In this document: piece after piece, positions 1 to 5,952 of the stretch
Position numbering within the stretch: position 1 is the first letter of the stretch
How the letters are laid out: each line of letters begins with the position of its first letter
Source: an uncultured Prevotella sp.
GTDB lineage: Bacteria; Bacteroidota; Bacteroidia; Bacteroidales; Bacteroidaceae
Direction of reading: 5' to 3'
Assembly (NCBI GenBank): GCA_945614335.1
Contig: CALZAP010000101.1
Span: 1 to 6,060, forward strand
DNA length: 6,060 nucleotides
Position numbers and translations under genes: made by a program
The notes under the pieces: model-generated
Told to the model about the DNA's origin: nothing
The model's input: the letters and a program-made list of their open reading frames with translations, nothing else
Database searches by the model: none

Positions 1-48
1 AGCAGCCTCATTACCATCACAAGTGATAAATTTTTTTTCTTTAGCCAT
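1..48 (-). CDS. nifJ: Pyruvate:ferredoxin (flavodoxin) oxidoreductase, N-terminal fragment
   Basis: Only the first 16 codons are inside the window; the gene continues past the left edge. Read on the minus strand from the ATG at 48-46, the peptide is MAKEKKFITCDGNEAA. From memory this matches the N-terminus of Bacteroidota pyruvate:ferredoxin oxidoreductases, where KKFITCDGN(E/Q)AAAH begins the pyrimidine-binding domain. The full enzyme is a large cytoplasmic thiamine-diphosphate and iron-sulfur protein that converts pyruvate and CoA to acetyl-CoA, CO2 and reduced ferredoxin, a central step of anaerobic fermentation. The gene lies 59 bp downstream of the AAA ATPase gene in the same direction. 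I see no clear TAnnTTTG promoter in that gap, so its promoter is unresolved. The assignment rests on 16 residues, but they are distinctive. Confidence 0.8.
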   Translation of the reverse strand, partial: MAKEKKFITCDGNEAA

Positions 49-107
49 TTTGTTTGAAATATTAAATGATTAACTACGTTCTATATATATTATATAAGGT
101 GTATCTC
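49..107. other. AT-rich spacer between ATPase gene and nifJ
   Basis: This 59-base gap is strongly AT-rich, with an alternating TA run around 83-96. It must hold the 5' leader of the nifJ-like gene on the minus strand. I find no match to the TAnnTTTG -7 element there and no hairpin with a T-tract that would end the ATPase transcript. Read-through from the ATPase gene, or a non-canonical AT-rich promoter, are both possible. Confidence 0.4.
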
Positions 108-1295
108 TTAGTATAGAAATCCGAACATCCACAGTGGTATTTGGTTGCCGGACCCTATTTCCGTATTGTATCTTGCGTAGAACAGGTCTGTGTTCTGCCT
201 GTTTTTTCGTTCAAACCCCAAATTGGTGACTTTAAACTTCATGTTTTCGTCCACCACAAACACCGACTCTCTTTGTCTTTGGTTCACCTTATGGTCTTTC
301 CACATTGCTTTGACGAAGAAAGTCTCCATCACATCCTGCTGGTCCACCTTTATTGGATATATGGCATACATGAGATTAGAGTTGTGCATCATCACCTTTG
401 TAGGTTTCTTCGGGAAGCATTGCCCTTCGGGATAAATCATGTTTATGAGCCTTGCGTCGGCCAGGTATTTGATGTAGTTCATCACCGTGGCCCTACTTGT
501 CTCTATCTCATTAGCCAGCATGCTGACATTGGGTGCGAGCGATCCTTCTACAGCGAGCAAGTAGAAGAGTTTCTTTATCTTTGTAAGATATTTCAGTTCG
601 ATTTGTTTTATCAGCAAGATGTCCACCTCTATCATCATGTTCATTGTCTTGAGCAGGTTTTCCGAGTAGTTGCGGTGCTCTTGATAGAAGGGATAGAAGC
701 CATGGTGCAGGTAATCCTGGAAATACCTCATTGGCGACACCTTGGCGAGAATGTCCTTTGCCAGTTGCTCATGATTTTCAATGAGCTCGTCCAGTGTGAA
801 TGGTTCCAGTTTCAACCCTGTCTGCAGATTGAGGAATTCGCGGAAGGAGAAACCTCTGAGGTTGTAGCTTTTCACTATTCCGTTCAGCTCTGGATTTTCC
901 TCCTTGAGTCTCATCACGCTCGATCCTGTGAATACGATTTTCAGTCCGGGATACATATCGTAACATCTTCTGAGTTCGCTGCTCCAGTCGATGCGTTTGA
1001 ACACCTGGTCGACAAGCAGCACTCTTCCTCCCCTTCTGTAGAACTCACCTGCGAAGTCGACAATGCTTTTTCCCTGGAAATAGAAATTGTTCATGTTCAC
1101 GTAAAGGCATCGTCGGTCATCCACGCTGAAGTTCTCCTTTGCATACTGAAGTAGGAACGTGGTTTTTCCCACACCACGCGTGCCCTTGATACCTATCATT
1201 CTGTCGCTCCAGTCTATCTCGTCCATAAGGGTTCGACGTACAGCGGCATTGGTATGCTCCACCAAATATGTATGCGTCCTGAAGAATTCTTCCAT
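108..1295 (-). CDS. AAA-type ATPase (AAA_14-like) with C-terminal winged helix; Walker B Glu replaced by Gln
   Basis: The protein has 395 residues and is probably cytoplasmic. Walker A is GTRGVGKT at residues 38-45. Walker B is RVLLVDQ, with D96 followed by Q97 where a glutamate is expected. A sensor-1-like strand (IVFTGSS) lies near 120-126, and the family motif GFSFREFL at 148-155. A winged-helix-like segment spans about 240-290. The C-terminus IPLWMFGFLY is, from memory, the usual end of this Bacteroidota family, so the protein is full length. Such ATPases are common in gut and oral Bacteroidota; their role is poorly known. The frame stays open upstream to 1358, but the start at 1295 is preferred because a good promoter lies at 1315-1345, inside the longer version. 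The segment after the sensor strand reads PELNGIVKSYNL, where I recall an (L)SRRA arginine pair in relatives. Both changes suggest altered or lost ATP hydrolysis. Confidence 0.87.
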   Translation of the reverse strand: MEEFFRTHTYLVEHTNAAVRRTLMDEIDWSDRMIGIKGTRGVGKTTFLLQYAKENFSVDDRRCLYVNMNNFYFQGKSIVDFAGEFYRRGGRVLLVDQVFKRIDWSSELRRCYDMYPGLKIVFTGSSVMRLKEENPELNGIVKSYNLRGFSFREFLNLQTGLKLEPFTLDELIENHEQLAKDILAKVSPMRYFQDYLHHGFYPFYQEHRNYSENLLKTMNMMIEVDILLIKQIELKYLTKIKKLFYLLAVEGSLAPNVSMLANEIETSRATVMNYIKYLADARLINMIYPEGQCFPKKPTKVMMHNSNLMYAIYPIKVDQQDVMETFFVKAMWKDHKVNQRQRESVFVVDENMKFKVTNLGFERKNRQNTDLFYARYNTEIGSGNQIPLWMFGFLY

Positions 1296-1314
1296 ATTAC
1301 TGTATTTATAGGTG

Positions 1315-1345
1315 CAAAGGTAATACTTTCTTTGAAATTTGCAAA
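1315..1345 (-). promoter_or_regulatory. Bacteroidota-type promoter for the AAA ATPase gene
   Basis: On the minus strand, TTTG (1345-1342) is followed by exactly 19 bases and TACCTTTG (1322-1315). This is a perfect match to the -33 TTTG / -7 TAnnTTTG consensus. Transcription should begin near 1308, about 13 bases before the ATG at 1295. The leader is AT-rich without a Shine-Dalgarno sequence. This position decides the start codon. Confidence 0.75.
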
Positions 1346-1390
1346 GTGTATATGGCAAAAACTTGAAAAAAAGTATTAAATTAGTTGTAT

Positions 1391-1425
1391 TTTGAATAAT
1401 AATCCAAATTTTAGTCGTAGTTTTG
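1391..1425 (+). promoter_or_regulatory. Probable promoter for the ATP-grasp-like gene
   Basis: TAGTTTTG at 1418-1425 fits the TAnnTTTG -7 element and lies 22 bases before the ATG at 1448. The nearest TTTG upstream is at 1391-1394, giving a 23-base spacer, longer than the usual 19-21, so the -33 assignment is weak. It does not overlap the divergent ATPase promoter. Confidence 0.5.
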
Positions 1426-1447
1426 CACCAAAATAACGCATTCAGTC

Positions 1448-2521
1448 ATGACAACACTTCATATTTTCAATCCTGAACACGACATATCGTTAGCCAACGG
1501 CATGAGAAAAGTGACTCCTCCTCATGCTGCCCGTCAGCTTCGCCACGACATTGGTTTCATTCCGGCCCTATGGGCCCGCGAGGGAGACGTGGTGCTGGTT
1601 GAGGACTATGCTTACGCATGCCGCTCATACGACTCGGTGAGAAAGTCGGTGAAGCGGGTGTTGGGGCTCGACACCCTTGAGGCAAGGTTTGTCGAGTCGT
1701 CTGTATGCTGCCACGAGATTAGCCGTGTGGAGCCATGGGGGTGGGACTACAGCGTGAGAGCGTCGCTCGAGTCTGTCGTGTCAGACAAAAGCATTCTTCC
1801 CGCAGACGATGTTCTCTTCTCCGTCAGGTCGTTGTCTCACAGGGAGACAGCTGCCAATCTTCTGAAGACATTGCGTTTCGATGGAACCACTGGCGTGGCC
1901 ATTGCCTGCTCCACTCACGACGAGGCGGTGGCAGAAATTTTCAAAACTGGATGCCATGCTGTGATAAAGGCTCCTTGGAGCAGCAGCGGCAGGGGGGTTA
2001 GATTTGTCAACGACAGTTTTAGCGGGCAGCTTACCCGTTGGATGACTAATGTGCTTGCCAAGCAGCAGAAAATAATGGTCGAACCTCAATACCGCCGAGT
2101 CTGCGATTTTGGAATGGAGTTCTACAGCCATGGCGACGGAAGTGCAAGCTATTGCGGTCTTTCGTTGTTCTCCACTACTAATGGAGCCTACACCGGCAAC
2201 CTTCTCGCCACTGAATGCCGCAAGCGCGAAATCATCTCGCGCTACGTAAGCCTCAACTTAATCGACAAGGTGAGAGACAAGGTTTGCTCCTTAGCTTTCT
2301 CGCCCATAACATCTTCTTATACTGGACCGTTTGGCATCGACATGATGATTGTTGCGCCTAACGACCGTAACGGCTATCTTCTCCATCCTTGTGTAGAGAT
2401 AAACCTCCGACGCACCATGGGGCACCTTGCCCTAAGCCTCACTCCTCTCGACGACGACATCCAAGGCATTATGCAAGTGGTGTTTGAAGACCGATTCAAG
2501 TTGAGAATCAGCCGTGGCTGA
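1448..2521 (+). CDS. Uncharacterised conserved Bacteroidota protein with ATP-grasp-like motifs
   Basis: The protein has 357 residues, no signal peptide and no membrane segment, so it is probably cytoplasmic. I recognise it only as a conserved Bacteroidota hypothetical protein. The N-terminus carries a conserved-looking HIFNPEHDISLANG (5-18) and TPPHAARQLR (23-32). The second half resembles an ATP-grasp fold: VIKAPWSSSGRGV at 172-184, with K174 followed by a Ser/Gly-rich loop like the lid that holds ATP phosphates; MVEPQ with E212; DFGMEF at 220-225; GPFGIDMM at 293-300; and EINLRRTMG at 317-325, with E317 and N319 placed like the metal-binding acid and Asn of ATP-grasp ligases. These enzymes join a carboxylate to an amine or thiol through an acyl-phosphate. 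The substrate here is unknown. The gene stands alone, divergent from the ATPase gene, and its end overlaps the convergent LytTR gene by 14 bp. Confidence 0.85.
   Translation: MTTLHIFNPEHDISLANGMRKVTPPHAARQLRHDIGFIPALWAREGDVVLVEDYAYACRSYDSVRKSVKRVLGLDTLEARFVESSVCCHEISRVEPWGWDYSVRASLESVVSDKSILPADDVLFSVRSLSHRETAANLLKTLRFDGTTGVAIACSTHDEAVAEIFKTGCHAVIKAPWSSSGRGVRFVNDSFSGQLTRWMTNVLAKQQKIMVEPQYRRVCDFGMEFYSHGDGSASYCGLSLFSTTNGAYTGNLLATECRKREIISRYVSLNLIDKVRDKVCSLAFSPITSSYTGPFGIDMMIVAPNDRNGYLLHPCVEINLRRTMGHLALSLTPLDDDIQGIMQVVFEDRFKLRISRG
2508..2521. other. 14-bp tail-to-tail overlap of convergent genes
   Basis: The plus-strand ATP-grasp-like gene stops with TGA at 2519-2521. The minus-strand LytTR gene stops with TGA at 2510-2508. 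The last codons of each therefore overlap and no space remains for an intergenic terminator. Transcripts of the two genes must overlap at their 3' ends. Confidence 0.9.
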
Positions 2522-3506
2522 GAAGAGACAAGACCTGCTCCTTCACCGCAGCCGCATTGTTTCTCGACACGGGGATGAGCTTTTCGGTGCCGAACAGCAG
2601 TAGCTGGTAGCCCGCGTTGCGCGACGTCATGGCCACCACAAAGTTTAGATTGACGATGAAAGCACGGTGGCACTGCACGAGAAACGCATGGTCGCCAATG
2701 TTTTCCTTTATCTGTTTCAGCGTGATGCGCAACATCTTGTGACGTGGCTCGTCGTTGTCCAAATACCATATATCAGCATAGTTTGCCATCGACTCTATAT
2801 AAATAACAGCCGATGCAGGTATTTCGATGGAAGAGTTGCTCACGTTTCCCACAAGCCTGAGCATTGGCTCCGAAGCTTTTTCTTCCTTCTCCTCCCCCAC
2901 TCCAACGTCTTCCACACTCTGCCTCTGCTCCTCTTTTTCAGACAGTTCTATCTGCCTCTGCTCGAGCAGTTCGTTGATGGCTCTCACCTCGTCGAGCTGG
3001 TAACGCAAATACCAGTTGCGGTTTCTCACAAACGTGCCTATATACAAGAACAAGCAAACCGAGGAAACGTAATAAAGAAAATGCCTGTAATATTCAAGAT
3101 GTATCACTCCTCCATGCCACCAAGGATCCAACGGGTGGTCACAGAAATAGTATCCGCCGTAAACAGTGAGCCAAAAGGCAAGGAAGGGAATGCACACCAC
3201 ATAGTGAAGAAGGCTGTTAAGATGCACCTTCCGCAACGGCAGCTTGGGGTCGAGGGGCAAACGAAGGGCATAGGTTGCAAACAGTCCGTTCACAATCGAC
3301 ACCACCATGGTGATGATGCTCATTCCTACGATATAGACATAGCGTCCCTCGCCCATGTCCTCTAGGTTGAAGGGTAAGGTGAGTCCTAACAGGAGGAATA
3401 CGAACAATGCTCCTATCACGCTTTCCCTCACAGGGCGGATGTTCTTCGGTTCGCAAAACCATTGCCTTAGCTTTTGGTCGTAGAACTTTGTTTCTTCAAT
3501 TTTCAT
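2508..3506 (-). CDS. Membrane-anchored LytTR-family transcription regulator
   Basis: The protein has 332 residues. Four hydrophobic segments lie at about 29-46, 57-78, 98-120 and 142-160. A charged, probably coiled-coil helix follows (168-200), then an acidic linker (200-213) and a C-terminal LytTR DNA-binding domain (about 218-325). LytTR landmarks are IESMANYADIWY (237-248), MLRITLKQIKENI (258-270), CHRAFIVNLNFV (279-290), NAGYQLLL (297-304) and IPVSRNN (311-317). There is no receiver domain, so it is a one-component regulator acting from the inner membrane, with the membrane part as the likely sensor. The frame can be read up to a TTG at 3530, but that TTG lies inside the -7 element, so the ATG at 3506 is preferred. 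The divergent neighbour is an outer membrane receptor-like gene, and the shared control region holds paired repeats spaced as LytTR sites are. I infer that it controls both genes. Confidence 0.9.
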   Translation of the reverse strand: MKIEETKFYDQKLRQWFCEPKNIRPVRESVIGALFVFLLLGLTLPFNLEDMGEGRYVYIVGMSIITMVVSIVNGLFATYALRLPLDPKLPLRKVHLNSLLHYVVCIPFLAFWLTVYGGYYFCDHPLDPWWHGGVIHLEYYRHFLYYVSSVCLFLYIGTFVRNRNWYLRYQLDEVRAINELLEQRQIELSEKEEQRQSVEDVGVGEEKEEKASEPMLRLVGNVSNSSIEIPASAVIYIESMANYADIWYLDNDEPRHKMLRITLKQIKENIGDHAFLVQCHRAFIVNLNFVVAMTSRNAGYQLLLFGTEKLIPVSRNNAAAVKEQVLSLLSHG

Positions 3507-3527
3507 TTTCTTTTCCGAATTTTTCTG

Positions 3528-3559
3528 CAAAAGTAGTCCTTTTGTCCCAATTTTGCAAG
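3528..3559 (-). promoter_or_regulatory. Promoter of the LytTR regulator gene
   Basis: On the minus strand, CTTG (3559-3556) is followed by exactly 20 bases and TACTTTTG (3535-3528), a full TAnnTTTG -7 match with an imperfect -33. The start site should fall near 3523, some 17 bases before the ATG at 3506. The imperfect -33 suits an activator-dependent promoter. Confidence 0.7.
3540..3550 (+). promoter_or_regulatory. Operator box 1, inside the core promoter of the LytTR gene
   Basis: TTTTGTCCCAA carries the TCCC core at 3545-3548. It lies between the -33 and -7 elements of the regulator promoter, in the opposite orientation to boxes 2 and 3. With box 2 it forms an inverted repeat, GTCCCAA (3544-3550) and TTGGGAC (3563-3569), separated by 12 bases. 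A protein bound here would block polymerase, so negative autoregulation is the natural guess. The receptor-side promoter has no TCCC or GGGA in its spacer. Confidence 0.5.
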
Positions 3560-3561
3560 TA

Positions 3562-3592
3562 TTTGGGACGAAAAGCAGGGATGAGGGACGAA
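3562..3592 (-). promoter_or_regulatory. Operator boxes 2 and 3, direct pair facing the LytTR gene
   Basis: GGGACGAA occurs at 3565-3572 and again at 3585-3592, exactly 20 bp apart, both in the same orientation. Read on the minus strand, each is TTCGTCCC. The downstream copy ends 5 bases before the -33 element of the regulator promoter. LytTR domains are known to bind direct repeats about two helical turns apart, which fits. Confidence 0.6.
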
Positions 3593-3602
3593 TGGAATAC
3601 TA

Positions 3603-3634
3603 ATTATCCCATTCCACATGCCGTATATCCCAAA
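3603..3634 (+). promoter_or_regulatory. Operator boxes 4 and 5, direct pair facing the outer membrane gene
   Basis: TATCCCA occurs at 3605-3611 and 3626-3632, exactly 21 bp apart on the plus strand. The second copy's TCCC ends 5 bases before the -33 element of the receptor promoter, the same distance as on the regulator side. This is a typical position for an activator that contacts polymerase next to the -33 box. Confidence 0.6.
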
Positions 3635-3636
3635 CT

Positions 3637-3668
3637 ATTGCAGGAAAAAAGAAACCATTGTAACTTTG
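3637..3668 (+). promoter_or_regulatory. Promoter of the outer membrane beta-barrel gene
   Basis: ATTG (3637-3640), then exactly 20 bases, then TAACTTTG (3661-3668), a full TAnnTTTG -7 match with an imperfect -33. Transcription should begin near 3675, leaving an A-rich leader of about 27 bases before the ATG at 3702 and no Shine-Dalgarno. This rules out the upstream in-frame ATG at 3618, which precedes the promoter. Confidence 0.75.
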
Positions 3669-3701
3669 CAGCGAAATTCAAAACTACAGAAAAAAGAAAA
3701 T

Positions 3702-5867
3702 ATGAAAAGAAGTATCATTATCGCTGCAATGGCAGCTTTGGCAAACATTAACGCCTCGGCACAGACAGAGACGAAAAACGACTCAGTGGACTACAATCTC
3801 AATCTCGGAGAAGTGGTGGTGAAGTCAACCGCACCGAAAACAAAGATGAAAAACGATGCCATGGTGACACGCATAGAGGGTTCTGTGCTCGAATCGGCAG
3901 GCACGGCGGAAGAAATGCTCGCACGCGTACCGGGCATGATGCGCATGGGAGGACAGATACAGGTCATCGGCAAGGGCACACCTATATATTATATTAACGG
4001 ACGAAAGGTGCAGGACACGGAAGAACTTAAGCGACTAAAGAGCCACGACATACGTGAGGTGGAGGTGATAAACAATCCCGGAGCGGCTTACGACGCTTCC
4101 ACGAGAGCCGTAGTGAGGATAAAGACGAGACGGCTGCGCGGAGAAGGACTGAGCGGAAGGATGGACCTTAGCGACGCACAGGCTCTCAAGTCGGGCAACA
4201 ACAATCTATCCTCGTCCGTTAACCTCAACTATCGCCATGCCGGTGTCGACATCTTTGGCGGAGCTACATTCCAGAACGACTATCTCGACAACTACTCGCA
4301 GCGGCTGGAACAGAACACATACGGCACGGTGAACCACACACAAACCGGCACCATAGAGTCGAGTGAGAAATTCTCGCGCCTCCACTTCAACGCAGGAGTA
4401 AACTGGCAGCTTGACGACGACAACTTCGTGGGAGCCAAGGTGGAACGTGGCGTGTGGATAAAAAACTGGCATGGGTTCACCATGGACGAAGACATACTGC
4501 GCAACGGAGTGAAGGAAGACCATCTCCGTTCGGTGAGCGACATTAACTCGAAGAATCCCAACTCCTTCCTCGTCAACGCTTATTACAACGGCAAGATAGG
4601 CTCATGGGGCATCGACGCCAACGTGGACTACTATTCGCTTTGCGACAAAAACTCCAACCACGTGGCGGAGACAGCCATGTCGGGCTCACGCACCATCGAA
4701 TCGGCAACGGAGAACAGCAGCCGCATGTTTGCCGCCCGCCTTGTGGCCGACCACCGCTTGTGGAAAGGCACACTGAAGTTTGGCGGCGAGCTTACCACCG
4801 TTAGCCGCGACAACGAATATGTGATAAACGGTGTTGACATCAGCAACCGTTTCTCTGAGGTGAGCGAGCAAAACTATGCTGCCTTTGCCGAATATGGCTT
4901 GATGATTCCCCGTGCGGGAATGCTTACCCTTGGCATGCGTTACGAACATGTGGCCTTCGACTTCAACAACCTGAGCGACCCTTCGGCTTCAATAGATCGC
5001 TGCCACGACGATTTCTTCCCCTCCATTTCGTTCGTCACCCGCATTGGCCTCACCCAGCTTCAGCTGAGCTATGGAGTGAAGACCACACGCCCAAGTTACC
5101 GCGACCTTCGCAGCGAGGTGGAATACGGCAGCAAATACACGCTTCAGACTGGAAATCCGCTGCTGAAGAACGAGATACGCCACACATTAGATCTCTCTGG
5201 CCGCTGGCGCTTCCTCGCGTTTGTCGCCAACTATCTTCACATCAAGGATGCCATCTACGACTGGACTTCGCCTTACGACGACAACGGAGTGGTGATGTTG
5301 GGCATGGTGAATTTCGACCGTCCCATCGACGTGTTCTCCGCCTTCCTTGTAGCATCGCCTACCATCGGTGTGTGGACCACGAGCAACACCATTGGCTTAC
5401 AAAAGCAGTGGCTCTCGTTCAATCTCGACGATCCTCGCGAAGCTACTGGCAAACGTGAGGTGAGATACGACAAGCCGATGTTTATCTTCAACAGCGACAA
5501 TGCCTTCCGTCTGCGAAACGACTGGCAGATAGAGCTCAACTCTGAGTTCTACAGCAAGGCTCACTATCGCAACGCCCACCTGCTTCAGCACTACTGGAAC
5601 CTTACCGCCGCCGTTCAGAAGTCGTTGCTGAAAGACAAGTCTCTTGTACTGCGCCTTTCCGTTTCAGACATTTTTAACACCGCTCGCCACGATGCCATTC
5701 TCGACCTTGGCAACTACACCCTTGAGCAGAGCGACATCTTCGGCGGCCAGCGCGGCCAATACAGTTTCCACCGCATCAACCTCAGCGTCCGCTACTCGTT
5801 CAATGCCACGAAGAGCAAGTATAAGGGGCAAGGAGCTGGAGAAGACATGAAGAAGAGAATGGAATAA
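3702..5867 (+). CDS. TonB-dependent-receptor-like outer membrane beta-barrel protein
   Basis: The protein has 721 residues. The N-terminus MKRSIIIAAMAALANINASAQ is a classical signal peptide, with cleavage likely after ASA (residue 20) or near it. A TonB-box-like LGEVVVKS lies at 35-42, followed by a plug-like domain to about 145 (EEMLARVPGMMRMGGQIQVIG, then PIYYINGRKV and IREVEVINNPGAAYDAS). The rest, about 150-700, consists of alternating aromatic-rich strands of a beta barrel. The end INLSVRYSFNATKSKYKGQ is what I expect of the OMP_b-brl_3 family. Many relatives carry a carboxypeptidase-regulatory-like domain before the plug; here it is absent and the plug follows the signal peptide directly. 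The protein should sit in the outer membrane and import or bind a substrate that cannot be predicted. No SusD partner follows within the window. The ATG at 3702 is preferred because it gives the signal peptide and lies downstream of the promoter. It is probably co-controlled with the divergent LytTR gene. Confidence 0.9.
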   Translation: MKRSIIIAAMAALANINASAQTETKNDSVDYNLNLGEVVVKSTAPKTKMKNDAMVTRIEGSVLESAGTAEEMLARVPGMMRMGGQIQVIGKGTPIYYINGRKVQDTEELKRLKSHDIREVEVINNPGAAYDASTRAVVRIKTRRLRGEGLSGRMDLSDAQALKSGNNNLSSSVNLNYRHAGVDIFGGATFQNDYLDNYSQRLEQNTYGTVNHTQTGTIESSEKFSRLHFNAGVNWQLDDDNFVGAKVERGVWIKNWHGFTMDEDILRNGVKEDHLRSVSDINSKNPNSFLVNAYYNGKIGSWGIDANVDYYSLCDKNSNHVAETAMSGSRTIESATENSSRMFAARLVADHRLWKGTLKFGGELTTVSRDNEYVINGVDISNRFSEVSEQNYAAFAEYGLMIPRAGMLTLGMRYEHVAFDFNNLSDPSASIDRCHDDFFPSISFVTRIGLTQLQLSYGVKTTRPSYRDLRSEVEYGSKYTLQTGNPLLKNEIRHTLDLSGRWRFLAFVANYLHIKDAIYDWTSPYDDNGVVMLGMVNFDRPIDVFSAFLVASPTIGVWTTSNTIGLQKQWLSFNLDDPREATGKREVRYDKPMFIFNSDNAFRLRNDWQIELNSEFYSKAHYRNAHLLQHYWNLTAAVQKSLLKDKSLVLRLSVSDIFNTARHDAILDLGNYTLEQSDIFGGQRGQYSFHRINLSVRYSFNATKSKYKGQGAGEDMKKRME

Positions 5868-5942
5868 AAGAGGAGAGAGGAGTGAGGAGAGGGGAGTGAG
5901 GAGGGAGGAGGGTTTTGGAGGGTAGAAGGAAGAGGGTTGAGA
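5847..5942 (+). repeat. C-free, purine-rich tract with a 14-bp imperfect tandem repeat
   Basis: The 96 bases from 5847 to 5942 contain no C. Most are G and A, and the tract starts inside the last codons of the outer membrane gene and runs into the intergenic region. GGAGTGAGGA occurs at 5879-5888 and 5893-5902, giving an imperfect 14-bp tandem unit. Four G runs (5892-5894, 5903-5905, 5910-5912, 5920-5922) have loops of 8, 4 and 7 bases, a borderline quadruplex pattern. Function unknown. Confidence 0.7.
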
Positions 5943-5952
5943 CATGCTCAAG

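Noticed and set aside
141..1154. A 337-codon open frame on the plus strand opposite the AAA ATPase gene
   Set aside because: It is wholly antisense to a gene with clear Walker motifs, its translation is rich in His, Val and Cys with no recognisable domain, and no promoter precedes it.
1296..1358. Longer N-terminus for the AAA ATPase (MPYTLCKFQRKYYLC...)
   Set aside because: The perfect -33/-7 promoter at 1315-1345 lies inside this extension, so the transcript would begin after the upstream start.
2653..3365. Plus-strand open frame of 232 codons opposite the LytTR gene
   Set aside because: Antisense shadow of a gene with strong LytTR motifs; no recognisable protein features and no promoter.
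2508..3506. LytTR protein as a two-component response regulator
   Set aside because: There is no receiver domain or phospho-acceptor aspartate motif; the N-terminal half is hydrophobic membrane segments.
3507..3530. Upstream TTG start for the LytTR gene
   Set aside because: The TTG is part of the TACTTTTG -7 element and so is not in the transcript; the ATG at 3506 fits.
3540..3634. CRISPR or insertion-sequence repeats as the explanation for the repeated boxes
   Set aside because: The boxes are only 7-11 bp, occur in mixed orientation and sit at fixed positions relative to two promoters, which fits operators and not arrays or transposon ends.
3618..3701. Upstream ATG start for the outer membrane gene
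   Set aside because: It lies before the TAACTTTG promoter element and would bury the signal peptide 28 residues into the protein.
5892..5922. G-quadruplex
   Set aside because: Four G runs exist but one loop is 8 bases, beyond the usual 7; recorded only as a borderline pattern.
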